A DNA stretch of 38,623 nt. Source: Deltaproteobacteria bacterium. GTDB lineage: Bacteria > Desulfobacterota > GWC2-55-46 > UBA9637 > GWC2-42-11. The notes beneath the pieces were generated by a model. That model saw only the letters and a program-made list of their open reading frames with translations. It did not search any database and had not been told where the DNA came from. The position numbers and the translations under genes are program-made. The DNA lies in the NCBI GenBank assembly GCA_016223005.1, contig JACRPW010000054.1:1-38623 (forward strand), read 5' to 3'. Numbering within the stretch: position 1 is the first letter of the stretch; each line of letters starts with the position of its first letter. This document shows positions 25,986 to 34,375 of the stretch, piece by piece.

Positions 25986-27129
25986 ATTTAAAGATATAAA
26001 AAAGATCCTTGTTATCAAACTCCGTCATATAGGAGATGTTCTCCTTTCTGTTCCTGTTTTCAGGACTTTGCGGGGGACATTTCCTGATGCCCATATATCT
26101 GTCCTTGTAAATGCCGGCACAGAAGATGTGCTAAATGGCAATCCCCTCATTGATGAGATAATCTCCTTTGACAGAAAAATAAAGGATATGCATCCACCAA
26201 AGAAATATCTTAATGAATTATTGTTCTTAAATGGAATACGTTCAAAGAGGTTTAACATGATTGTTGACCTTAATGGCGGCGACAGACCTGCCATCATATC
26301 CTTTTTGTCAGGGGCAAGATACAGGCTTGGCAATAGTCCTGTTTACAGCGGGTTCTGGAGAAAATACCTCTATACCCATCTCGCAGAAAGAGATTTACTT
26401 AAACACACTATCTTGCAGAACCTGGATGTTATAAAAGAATTCGGAAAAAAAAAAAAAAAACCTATAGTTGATATCTTCATTCCTGAAGACGCACAGAAAT
26501 TTGCAGAGAAAGTATTTGCCGGATACGGCATAAAAGAATCTGATACAGTTGTCCATGTGCATCCCACATCAAGATGGTTCTTCAAATGCGGCAAGGACGA
26601 GTATATGGCAGAGGTAATAAAACAGCTTATAGAGAAAGGGATTAAGGTGGTTGTTACTTCTTCGGCGGATGAGCGGGAGATGGACAAGGCAAAAAAGATA
26701 TTGTCTTTGGTCAATTTACGGTTATTAGATTTGTGCGGTAAGACCAGCATCAAACATCTTGCAGCGGTTGCAAAGATGTCCAATCTGTTCATAGGTGTCG
26801 ATTCTATGCCCATGCACATAGCCGCGGCAGTTAACACACCTGTTATCGCCCTCTTCGGGCCCACAGGGGCATATAACTGGGGACCGTGGGATAACCACAG
26901 TTCGGAGTCAAGAGTTCGGAGTTTGGAGTTTAGAAACCCATACTCAAAAAGAAACGGCATACAGACTTTTGGGAGGCACACAGTTATTCAGCGAGACTGG
27001 GAGTGTGTGCCATGCGGGGCAAGCGGCTGCAACTTCACAAAAATAAGCCGATGTCTTGAAGAAATAACACCTCAGGAGATAATAGAAATTGCGATGCATA
27101 AACTGAAGGAGACAGGCAAGACCTCATGA
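25978..27129 (+). CDS. Family 9 glycosyltransferase (heptosyltransferase-like) with an in-frame repeat insertion
   Basis: A 383-residue GT9 protein, the family of ADP-heptose:LPS heptosyltransferases. It starts KKILVIKLRHIGDVLLSVPVFRTLR, has HVHPTSRW, and the donor motif GVDSMPMHIAAA with ALFGPTGAYNWGPWDN. Two oddities are visible. First, a run of 16 A at 26445-26460 encodes five lysines (FGKKKKKP). Second, between PWDNH and HTVIQRDW about 26 residues are added (around residues 308-334, DNA 26898-26976). Their coding strand repeats AGTTCGGAGT, AGTTCGGAGT and TTTGGAGTTT, so a dispersed repeat appears to have been inserted in frame. The ATGA overlap with the next gene indicates coupling. Confidence 0.85.
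   Translation: MHEFKDIKKILVIKLRHIGDVLLSVPVFRTLRGTFPDAHISVLVNAGTEDVLNGNPLIDEIISFDRKIKDMHPPKKYLNELLFLNGIRSKRFNMIVDLNGGDRPAIISFLSGARYRLGNSPVYSGFWRKYLYTHLAERDLLKHTILQNLDVIKEFGKKKKKPIVDIFIPEDAQKFAEKVFAGYGIKESDTVVHVHPTSRWFFKCGKDEYMAEVIKQLIEKGIKVVVTSSADEREMDKAKKILSLVNLRLLDLCGKTSIKHLAAVAKMSNLFIGVDSMPMHIAAAVNTPVIALFGPTGAYNWGPWDNHSSESRVRSLEFRNPYSKRNGIQTFGRHTVIQRDWECVPCGASGCNFTKISRCLEEITPQEIIEIAMHKLKETGKTS
26445..26460 (+). repeat. Poly-A tract of 16 inside the GT9 gene
   Basis: Sixteen consecutive A in the coding frame (GGA then five AAA codons). Such tracts slip during replication and transcription; a change of one base would shift the heptosyltransferase-like frame. The length as given keeps the frame open, so it could act as a phase-variable switch or may be a sequencing weak point. 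Confidence 0.85.
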
Positions 27130-28124
27130 AGATATTACTCTCCTTTCCCGGACACCTCAAGACCGTGCCTATGAACGGATTTATATACCAAACCCTCAAG
27201 GCAATGGGACATGAGGTTGTCCCGTTCAACTTCGGTGTTCAAGGCATTTATCAAAGGTTGATAAAAAAAATCTCAAATGACAACTTTCTCAATCATATCA
27301 ACAACAAATTAAAAAGACTTGCAGACATCTTTAAGCCGGATATATTTCTTACCATATTCGGTTTTGACCACAACAGGGAAACCGTAGATTACATAAAGAA
27401 AAAGGACGTCATAACCATCTGCTGGTGGCTGAATGACCCATTTCAATTCAACAGGTCTGTAAAACAGGCAGGGTTTTATGATTACTATTTCACTAATGCA
27501 AAAGGCAGTGTTGAGGGCTACAGGGAAAGCGGCATTAAGAATGTCTTTTTTCTCCCTGTCGGATGTTATCCCCCTGTCCACCGCAGGCTTGCAGATGCTA
27601 AAGATAAAAAATACGACATCTGCTTTGCAGGGGACTGGCATCCTGTCAGGGAAGAAATGCTCTCTTCCCTTGCAGCAGACTTTAATATATCAATATTTGG
27701 GCCATGGGGGGATAAGATGAAAAGGGGATATCCCTTAAAACAAAGCATAAAAAAAGATGGCGGCTTCTCCCCTGATGAAATGGTGAGGGTATTTAATCAA
27801 TCAAAGATTGTCCTAAACATACATACATGGTTTGGCAAATGGGATTACGGGATAAACCCGCGGGTATTTGAGGCAAACGGCTGCGGTGCATTCCAGATAT
27901 GCGATTATAAAAAGGAGATAGTGGAGATGTATGACATTGACAGCGAGATTGTGCTTTATAGAAACATTGACGAACTGAAAACAAAACTATCCCATTTTCT
28001 ATGTAGTGATAGAGAAAGAGATGAGATAGCAGGCAATGCACTCCTAAAAACCCACAACAGACACACATATAAGGAGAGACTCAAGGAGATGTTCTCAATT
28101 TGCGGGATGAAGGACTATGCATAA
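27126..28124 (+). CDS. CgeB-like glycosyltransferase
   Basis: A 332-residue GT-B protein of the CgeB/Glyco_trans_1_2 kind. ILLSFPGHLKTVPMNGFIYQTLKAMGHEVVPF opens the N-terminal Rossmann part; ICWWLNDPF and YFTNAKGSVEGYRESGIKNVFFLPVG lead into the donor half; VFNQSKIVLNIH and GINPRVFEANGCGAFQI are the diagnostic C-terminal block (RxFExxxCG). The family is poorly characterised and its members sit in surface-polysaccharide or spore-coat clusters. It overlaps the upstream gene by 4 bases and the downstream methyltransferase by 8, so the four plus-arm genes are one operon. Confidence 0.85.
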   Translation: MKILLSFPGHLKTVPMNGFIYQTLKAMGHEVVPFNFGVQGIYQRLIKKISNDNFLNHINNKLKRLADIFKPDIFLTIFGFDHNRETVDYIKKKDVITICWWLNDPFQFNRSVKQAGFYDYYFTNAKGSVEGYRESGIKNVFFLPVGCYPPVHRRLADAKDKKYDICFAGDWHPVREEMLSSLAADFNISIFGPWGDKMKRGYPLKQSIKKDGGFSPDEMVRVFNQSKIVLNIHTWFGKWDYGINPRVFEANGCGAFQICDYKKEIVEMYDIDSEIVLYRNIDELKTKLSHFLCSDRERDEIAGNALLKTHNRHTYKERLKEMFSICGMKDYA

Positions 28125-29091
28125 AAATATCCCGTGCAACCTGTGCGAGTGCAGTGAACATCGCCTTCTCTTTAAAGTAAAGGACTTGAACTATCGCACA
28201 ACAGACGAGGAATTTAACCTTGTCAAATGCAGGCAGTGCGGTCTTATATATCTCAACCCCCAGCCGCAGGATATGGCGAGGTATTATCCAACTTCATATG
28301 CCCAGTATGTACCGGCAGGGAAAGGCTCCGGCTTCAAAAGGGATATAGCCGCTGCCTTTAAAATATTTTACAACGTTAACAATGGAAAAACTGCAACAAT
28401 AGGAAAGAAAATAAAATATTTGCACAGGCTCCTTGAGATACTGGTTCAGGACAGGTTCTTCCTTTACCGGATTCAATACAGCAGGGATAAAAAGATACTT
28501 GATGTGGGATGCGGAAATGGAAGTTATCTCATCGGACTCAAATCATTGGGGTGGAATGCGGAGAAGCAGCTCTACGGCATTGACTTTAAAAGTCCTGTGC
28601 TGCAGGAGTTAAAAGAACAGGAGCAGATAAACACAATGGAAGGTAATTTCATTGATATTGACCTGCCGAAAAATTTCTTTGATGTGGTTACCTTCAGGCA
28701 TGTACTAGAGCATTTTCCAGACCCGCTGTTGGCATTAAAAAAGGCATATACCATATTGAAATCCGGCGGCAGCATTTTGATAGATGTGCCGAACTTCAGG
28801 AGCATTGAGGCATTGCTTCTCTTTAAGGATAAATGGTTTGCCATAGAGGCGCCGAGACACCTCTATCATTACTCCCCTGCAACATTAATGGGACTTTTAA
28901 ATAAAGCAGGATTTATTGTGGAAAAGATATATTTACAGAAAAACAGCGATTCCTTCAAAAAGAGCCTGAAAAACTACGGCTGTAAAAACCCATCCAAGCA
29001 TATTGAAAAATATCTTATAAGGAATCTTCTGAAGGTCTTTAAGTTATTCGGCTTCAGCGGAGAGATGCTGTGCCGTGCGGTGAAAAGATAG
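28117..29091 (+). CDS. Class I SAM-dependent methyltransferase with N-terminal zinc-ribbon
   Basis: A 324-residue enzyme beginning with a Cys pair set (CNLC, then CRQC about 30 residues on) typical of methyltransferases from glycan clusters. The SAM-binding fold then follows: DVGCGNG (glycine motif) near residue 129, FDVVTFRHVLEH, and SGGSILIDVPN. It probably methylates a sugar or a glycan end. The C-terminal region converges with, and overlaps by 38 bases, the opposite-strand GT4 gene. The substrate cannot be named from the sequence. Confidence 0.87.
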   Translation: MHKNIPCNLCECSEHRLLFKVKDLNYRTTDEEFNLVKCRQCGLIYLNPQPQDMARYYPTSYAQYVPAGKGSGFKRDIAAAFKIFYNVNNGKTATIGKKIKYLHRLLEILVQDRFFLYRIQYSRDKKILDVGCGNGSYLIGLKSLGWNAEKQLYGIDFKSPVLQELKEQEQINTMEGNFIDIDLPKNFFDVVTFRHVLEHFPDPLLALKKAYTILKSGGSILIDVPNFRSIEALLLFKDKWFAIEAPRHLYHYSPATLMGLLNKAGFIVEKIYLQKNSDSFKKSLKNYGCKNPSKHIEKYLIRNLLKVFKLFGFSGEMLCRAVKR

Positions 29092-30202
29092 TTTCGTATG
29101 CCTTTTCCAGCCTTTTTGTCATCACCATTGCAGAGTAGTTTTGCATTACATCCCTTTTTGCCCTATCGGATAATCTTTGACGAAGCCGCTGATCACAAAT
29201 CATCTTCTTTATCGCCTCTGCTGCGGCTGATGGATTGGATGTGGGAATGACGATGCCGTTCTCTCCATTTACAATTACATCCTTTACCCCGCCTGCATGG
29301 GTGGTAATAATTGGGAGTCCAGACGCCATTGCCGAGAGAAGAGATAGGGGCAGCCCCTCCCATAACGAGGGGAACACAAATATATCCATTGCTGAAAAAA
29401 GGCGCGGGAGGTCTGTCCGTGTGCCTAAAAATATAATCCTGTCGTTAATCTCAAGGCTGTCAGCCAATCCTTTTAACTCCTGCTCAAGCCTGCCTGAACC
29501 GATAATAAGACATTTCATATTGATATCCCTGTCCTTTAAAACCTTCACAGCCTCAATCAAAAAGGACTGCCCCTTTGCAGGTTCAAGCCTTGCCACATTA
29601 CCGATTACAATGTCTTCTGTTTTTAAGCCCAGTTCCTTTCTCACAGCATTCCTATCGTGTGTTTCTGCAAAAGGGTCTGTGTCAATACCATAAGGTATGA
29701 TTTCCATCTTTTCCAGAGGCACTCGGTCATACTGCATTACATCTGCCATTACAGTACTGGTCGCCACAAATACCCTGTCTGTAATTATTGAAAGAAGACG
29801 GTTTATAAACATCCTGTGAGGCTTTGTCTTTTGATAGATATTATGGACGGAGAAAAGTATTACGGGGGTGTTAGCAAGCCTTGCAGCAAGCCTTCCATAA
29901 AAACCAGCATTATACATATGGGTGTGAACTATATGAAACCCTTTGTGTTTTATAAGGTTTGTTAGTTTTAGCAGCAGAGGGATATTCAGACTGCCTATTT
30001 TTTTATTGCCGAGGGAAATAACCTCAATCCCGCATTCCTCAATCTGCCTGCCGATGTCGCCCTTTTCACTGAGACAGCAGACAGTGAGATCAAACCTGTC
30101 CCTGTCAATATTTTTTGCGATATTGAGCATGAGCGTCTCTGCCTCGCCCACAGGGAGTATAGTGAAGATGTGAAGGACTTTAATCTTACTTTTAATGTTC
30201 AC
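29054..30202 (-). CDS. Family 4 glycosyltransferase
   Basis: A 382-residue GT-B retaining transferase on the minus arm. Family blocks are VLHIFTILPVGEAETLMLNIAKN, HTHMYNAGFYGRLAARLANTPVILFSVHNI, IGNVARLEPAKGQSFLIEAVKVL, CLIIGSGRLEQELK, IIFLGTRTDLPRLFSAMDIFVFPSLWEGLPLSLLSAMASGLPII (with Glu pair) and THAGGVKDVIV. It ends by overlapping the convergent methyltransferase and shares a 4-base overlap with the CgeB-like gene upstream. Sugar unknown. Confidence 0.9.
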   Translation of the reverse strand: MNIKSKIKVLHIFTILPVGEAETLMLNIAKNIDRDRFDLTVCCLSEKGDIGRQIEECGIEVISLGNKKIGSLNIPLLLKLTNLIKHKGFHIVHTHMYNAGFYGRLAARLANTPVILFSVHNIYQKTKPHRMFINRLLSIITDRVFVATSTVMADVMQYDRVPLEKMEIIPYGIDTDPFAETHDRNAVRKELGLKTEDIVIGNVARLEPAKGQSFLIEAVKVLKDRDINMKCLIIGSGRLEQELKGLADSLEINDRIIFLGTRTDLPRLFSAMDIFVFPSLWEGLPLSLLSAMASGLPIITTHAGGVKDVIVNGENGIVIPTSNPSAAAEAIKKMICDQRLRQRLSDRAKRDVMQNYSAMVMTKRLEKAYETIFSPHGTASLR

Positions 30203-31203
30203 CCCCCCACTATCTCTTTAATCTCTTTAACCACTTCCCTTATCCTGTGTTCCCATATATGCCTTGAAAGGACAAGCCTCCTGCCTGCCTCTGCAATAGA
30301 TTCTCTTTCTTCCGATTTTACCTCTCTCAGATAATAGTGGAATTTGTCTTTAAAGTTTTCAGGAGTTACCTCAACAAAGTTAATGCCGTCAATATAACCG
30401 AATTCATCCAGCAGGTCTGTCTTTTCTCCAAAAAGAAGCGTGCCGCATGCAGGTATCTCGTAATATTTTGCAACCGTATATCCGTAGATGGATGCGCAGG
30501 TAAAACAGGATTTAAACCTGTTAAGCAGTTTTGCAAACCTCTCTGCATCATTACTGTGTCCCTTGACCCTTTGTCTTTTATAAAACTTCAAATCCTTCTG
30601 GCTTTCAAGGTGTTCCCTGACAAGCCTTCTGAACGGATATTTTTTATCGGTATGCGCGCCCATAGAGGCAATATCATATTTTCTTTTCATTCCCATAGGC
30701 TTAAAAATATTGGGGTCTGCAGCAAGATGGGAGTTAATTATCCTTATTGATTTAGTGCCAAGTCCCTCATAAACCATTTCGTTTGCTTTAGGGGCTATAG
30801 TGAAATAAGTAGTTACATTATTTTTAACGAAGAATTCCTTTTTCTGCTGATTTACCGGATTGTCAATAATGAAGTCCTGGGGATCGCCCACAAACCCGAT
30901 AATCGGGATGCCGGTTTTGTCAAGATTTTTGATCCTGTGCGTATAATGTCTTACATAATGGATGTATATTATCTGCGGCGGCGTGCTGCCGAAGATGTCG
31001 TTAATAACCCGCCTTATATCCCAGTCATAGGATTCATAATCAAAATCTTCGCCAGTCTTTACGCCGCATGTCTGTCTTAAAAGCTCAAGGTCGCGGTAAT
31101 ATCCCTGATTTTTTTTATTGCTTCCTATAATGAGGATGGACATATTGTCTGGTTTATAAATAAATTCAGGTTTTCTATAAAACAGCCTTTTTAGGAATCT
31201 CAT
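30199..31203 (-). CDS. CgeB-like glycosyltransferase (second copy)
   Basis: A 334-residue protein with the same C-terminal block family as the gene at 27126: FFGEKTDLLDEFGYIDGINFVEVTPENFKDKFHYYLREV and the KYYEIPACGTLLFGE motif, which correspond to RxFExxxCG. The N-terminal half is Rossmann-like (MSILIIGSN). I start at the ATG 31203 (MRFLKRLF). A longer frame to TTG at 31278 would run through a tandem repeat and lacks a ribosome site. It overlaps the next GT4 gene by 4 bases. A role in the same glycan pathway is inferred. Confidence 0.8.
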   Translation of the reverse strand: MRFLKRLFYRKPEFIYKPDNMSILIIGSNKKNQGYYRDLELLRQTCGVKTGEDFDYESYDWDIRRVINDIFGSTPPQIIYIHYVRHYTHRIKNLDKTGIPIIGFVGDPQDFIIDNPVNQQKKEFFVKNNVTTYFTIAPKANEMVYEGLGTKSIRIINSHLAADPNIFKPMGMKRKYDIASMGAHTDKKYPFRRLVREHLESQKDLKFYKRQRVKGHSNDAERFAKLLNRFKSCFTCASIYGYTVAKYYEIPACGTLLFGEKTDLLDEFGYIDGINFVEVTPENFKDKFHYYLREVKSEERESIAEAGRRLVLSRHIWEHRIREVVKEIKEIVGG

Positions 31204-31240
31204 AGCGGTATATAGTATAATAGTTTCCGTGTTTTTACAA

Positions 31241-31277
31241 GAGGATAAGCCAGGAGGATAAGCCAGAAGATAAGCCA
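31241..31277. repeat. Tandem repeat of a 12-13-bp unit
   Basis: Three near-copies stand in a row: GAGGATAAGCCA, GGAGGATAAGCCA, GAAGATAAGCCA. A further GAGGATAA follows at 31284. It sits in the leader of the CgeB-like gene on the minus strand. Not a CRISPR: the units touch with no spacer. Confidence 0.7.
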
Positions 31278-31314
31278 ATTTATGAGGATAATCTTCTCAC
31301 AAGGGAGGGTTAAG

Positions 31315-31905
31315 TTATGCACATGGTATTTTGAGAACAAATGCTTGAAGATTATAAGGGTAACTCCTCTTAATATGTAGAGAGCATATTATGTGGAAAT
31401 GTCTATTTAATTCTTTTTCAAATTCTTCCTTTCTCCTCATAAATCGTCCTCTGTCAATCTTGCACAATAGCCAACCTATTAGATTTAATTTACTATCAGG
31501 ATAAAAGGCATCCATTATTAGTATTGTAGTGTCAGGTTTAGATACCCTGATAATTTCATTAAAGACATTTTTAGCCCCATCATAACCTATATGATGAAAA
31601 AAGCCTATACTGAATACAGAGTCAAAAGAGTTATCCTTAAACGGCAATTTTGTAGCATCTCCACAGACAAATGGTTTGCGTTTTGAGAGGCTCCCTTTTC
31701 CGTAGATTAAATTTATATCTATACCACAGTATCTTTCTTCAAACAAATGGGCATATCTAAGGGTTCCACAACCTATATCAAGAACATTACCAGAGCAAAT
31801 TTCTCTTATCTCTCTCTCTGTATTGATTAGAGCCTTTTTTCTTCCAAGCAGTAAAATTCTCTGAACAAAATTATGGATGTATCGGTTCTCAAGGAGTTTA
31901 TACAT
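31315..31905 (-). CDS. Class I SAM-dependent methyltransferase
   Basis: A 196-residue single-domain enzyme. The SAM motif I is VLDIGCGTLRYAHLF, followed by YCGIDINL, CGDATKLPFKDNSFDSVFSIGFFHHI and a later IIRVSKPDTTILIMDAF. This is the UbiE/Methyltransf_11 arrangement (DxxxLPFxDxSFD). Position in the glycan cluster suggests a sugar or lipid acceptor; no substrate can be named. It ends in a minus-strand operon 24 bases after the radical SAM gene and 111 bases from the next. Confidence 0.85.
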   Translation of the reverse strand: MYKLLENRYIHNFVQRILLLGRKKALINTEREIREICSGNVLDIGCGTLRYAHLFEERYCGIDINLIYGKGSLSKRKPFVCGDATKLPFKDNSFDSVFSIGFFHHIGYDGAKNVFNEIIRVSKPDTTILIMDAFYPDSKLNLIGWLLCKIDRGRFMRRKEEFEKELNRHFHIICSLHIKRSYPYNLQAFVLKIPCA

Positions 31906-31929
31906 TGATATCCTGATTGAGGATACACC

Positions 31930-33375
31930 TCATTGATTTGCCTTCCTCTTTGAAAATAGTCCCATGAGCCCATCAATATAATGCGGTATTTTGTCAATTT
32001 TGAAATTTTTAATTTCATTCAATACAAACTTAGGTCTCAGATAAAACTTTTTCATCGCCATTGACTGAAGTTTCATTATCTTCTCTTTTGAGAGTGCATC
32101 AGGAACATAGACAGGCTCACCTCCTGAGTAGGTTGGATATGAGGTGAAATCACTCCACTTTTTGAATTGTATTTTGTTCTGGCTGTTCAGCATATCCCAC
32201 AATTCGCACCCCGGATATGGCACGAATATATTAAATATAGCATATCTGACATTCAGTTCCACTGCAAAGTCAATGGTCTGTCTGATAGATGATTCTGTTT
32301 CACATGGAAGCCCTATCATAAACATACCATCTATCTCTATACCGGCTTTTTTAGCCATTCTGACGGCGTCCCGGGCATCATGGGTTGTAAAATTTTTTTT
32401 AAGCATTTTAAGTATGTCATCGCTGCCTGATTCAATGCCAAAGTTAACCCGTACGCAACCTGCCTCTTTCATAAGGAATAGCAGGTCTTGCTCAAGAGGC
32501 TTGACACGGCACTCTGTTACCCACTTTAGTTTTTTGTTCAAGCCTCTATTGATAATCTCATTACAAAGGGCAGCAGCATGGCTTTTTACAAGGGTGAATG
32601 CCAGATCCATAAAACTAAAGACACGGCTCCCAAATTTTTCATACATAAAGACCATCTCATCTACAACTAATTTAGGGTCTCTCATCCTATATCGGGACCC
32701 GAGGCTCCTTTCTGTTCTGGAAGAGCAAAATGTACACTGATTGGGGCAACCGCGTGTAGATAGTATTTGCATCTCAACAACACCCCTCTTTACCTCTGTT
32801 CTCGGGTCTGTAGAGTATTTGCTGAGAGGAAATAAATCCCATGCCGGCAGCGGAAGGCTGTTAAGGTCTGCTATATGCTCACTCATCGGATTGTTTATGA
32901 TAACACCGTTTTTCATAAATGATATACCGGCTACATCATCAGGATTCCCGTTGTCCGCAAGGGTCGCCAAAAGTTCCTGCATAGTTAATTCACCTTCTCT
33001 GTGAACAACAAAATCGGCATATTTTTGGGACAAAATCTCGTCTGAGAACAGAGAAGCGTGCATATTTCCCATTATTATGACTATATCTGGAAAACTGTTA
33101 CGAATATGTTTGGATATTTCATAAACTACCTCAGCAGAAGGAGTCAGTACACTTATTCCTAGGGCATCAGGGTTGAACTCTCTTACCATCACCATTATTT
33201 CTTCCATGCCGTAACCATTGACATAGGCATCAGTGACTTTTACATCATGTCCGTTTTCTCTCAGCAATGCCGCAATATATGCAATGCCTATTGAAGGTTG
33301 AGGATTTGAAAATTTTTTTAATTTGCCATATGACCTGCTCAGATCAGTAGGTGGAATTAATAGTAAAACCTTCAT
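31930..33375 (-). CDS. B12-binding-domain-type radical SAM protein
   Basis: A 481-residue two-domain protein. The first ~190 residues have the layout of a cobalamin-binding Rossmann domain (PSIGIAYIAALLRENGHDVKV, ISVLTPSAEVVYEI, IMGNMHASLF), although the DxHxxG His motif is not seen, so cobalamin would bind without a His ligand, if at all. The radical SAM core follows with CxxxCxxC at Cys210/214/217 (STRGCPNQCTFC), ESGSDDILKMLKKN and GIEIDGMFMIGLP. Many such proteins in glycan and lipid clusters do methyl transfer or carbon-skeleton chemistry, but the reaction is unknown here. It starts four bases before the end of the gene upstream of it in the operon. Confidence 0.87.
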   Translation of the reverse strand: MKVLLLIPPTDLSRSYGKLKKFSNPQPSIGIAYIAALLRENGHDVKVTDAYVNGYGMEEIMVMVREFNPDALGISVLTPSAEVVYEISKHIRNSFPDIVIIMGNMHASLFSDEILSQKYADFVVHREGELTMQELLATLADNGNPDDVAGISFMKNGVIINNPMSEHIADLNSLPLPAWDLFPLSKYSTDPRTEVKRGVVEMQILSTRGCPNQCTFCSSRTERSLGSRYRMRDPKLVVDEMVFMYEKFGSRVFSFMDLAFTLVKSHAAALCNEIINRGLNKKLKWVTECRVKPLEQDLLFLMKEAGCVRVNFGIESGSDDILKMLKKNFTTHDARDAVRMAKKAGIEIDGMFMIGLPCETESSIRQTIDFAVELNVRYAIFNIFVPYPGCELWDMLNSQNKIQFKKWSDFTSYPTYSGGEPVYVPDALSKEKIMKLQSMAMKKFYLRPKFVLNEIKNFKIDKIPHYIDGLMGLFSKRKANQ

Positions 33376-33379
33376 TTCT

Positions 33380-34228
33380 CTACTCCGATTCGTGGGGATT
33401 AAACCTGCATATCCGACCCTTGTGTAAATGGCCCCTTTTCCTTAATATTATCCATACAAACCATAATTTAAAAATATCCAGAACAGAGGTCTTTATTGCC
33501 TTTATCTTTGTCCCCTTTGCCTCTCCTTTATTACGAGGAATAAAGTTTATTGGAACCTCTTTTATTGACATGCCAGCCCAATATGATTTTATCAAGCCTT
33601 CTGGGTTTGCAAAGGAACTTTTTGCCTCAAATTTGATTGTTTGAATCCATTTAGTAGGATAAAAGGTTATGTTCTGAAAATCAGAAAGTGGAACTCTAAA
33701 GAGGAGTCTTATTAACATATAATTAATCACAGATATTATAGCCTTTGTAACAGTATCAGAACGTTTAGTCAGGTGTTTTATACCAAAGAGTTTCAGAACC
33801 AATGCAAAGGGTTTTAGGAATTTCAATCTGACATTAACCGGTTTTCTTCTAACGCCTTGAACAATATCGTAGGTTTTTAAATACTCAAGAAACAATCTCA
33901 AATTGGCAATATCATAGCTCCAGTCAATTGTCTGCCAAAACAAATATTCCTTTGAAGCCTTCTGTATCGCCCTCTGGCTTGAAATACCCACATTCAAATT
34001 TTTTTCATTCTTAAACACCTTTAACCGCGGATTCTTCTCCTGAAATGCATTAGCTATTTCATAGGTTCTGTCTGTGCTTCCATCATCAATAAGTATAATT
34101 TCGTAGTCTTCAACTGTAGAATCCATCAACTGCGCCGCTTTTTCAAGATATTCCAGAATTGACTCTTCCTCATTGTATGCCCAACAAAGAAGGGATACAC
34201 CTCTGTCAAATTTAGTCTTCAGTTCCAT
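33380..34228 (-). CDS. Family 2 glycosyltransferase (dolichol-phosphate-mannose-synthase-like)
   Basis: A 282-residue GT-A enzyme starting SLLCWAYNEEESILEYLEKAAQLM, with IILIDDGSTDRTYEIA, KNLNVGISSQRAIQKASKEYLFW and QTIDWSYD (DxxxD catalytic area). The second half, from about residue 145, contains two membrane-like segments and the family ending FQNITFYPTK. Similar enzymes pass a sugar to undecaprenyl or polyprenyl phosphate or to a lipid-linked glycan. It lies four bases upstream of the radical SAM gene on the minus strand. Confidence 0.85.
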   Translation of the reverse strand: MELKTKFDRGVSLLCWAYNEEESILEYLEKAAQLMDSTVEDYEIILIDDGSTDRTYEIANAFQEKNPRLKVFKNEKNLNVGISSQRAIQKASKEYLFWQTIDWSYDIANLRLFLEYLKTYDIVQGVRRKPVNVRLKFLKPFALVLKLFGIKHLTKRSDTVTKAIISVINYMLIRLLFRVPLSDFQNITFYPTKWIQTIKFEAKSSFANPEGLIKSYWAGMSIKEVPINFIPRNKGEAKGTKIKAIKTSVLDIFKLWFVWIILRKRGHLHKGRICRFNPHESE

Positions 34229-34259
34229 GCGGCATCAATGCAATTCTTTTTTATTTTCT

Positions 34260-34338
34260 CACACAAAGCACAAAGCCCTCAAAGATTTTCTATTTATTTT
34301 ATTTCTCTCTGCCTTTGTGTTCTTTGTGTCTCTGTGTG
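34260..34338. repeat. Intergenic inverted repeat of CACA/TGTG words
   Basis: CACACAAAGCACAAAG (34260-34275) is complementary, with gaps, to CTTTGTGTTCTTTGTGTCTCTGTGTG (34313-34338). It fills most of the 147-bp space between the RmlB-like gene and the GT2 gene. No coding content is seen. Confidence 0.5.
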
Positions 34339-34375
34339 ATTATTTTTTTCATTCTACCTCTACCTTTACCTATCT

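Noticed and set aside
31241-31277. CRISPR array
   Set aside because: The three units are 12-13 bp and abut without spacers; no cas genes occur in the window.
31204-31278. Extended start of the CgeB-like gene from a TTG
   Set aside because: The extension is encoded by a tandem repeat and has no ribosome site; ATG 31203 fits better.
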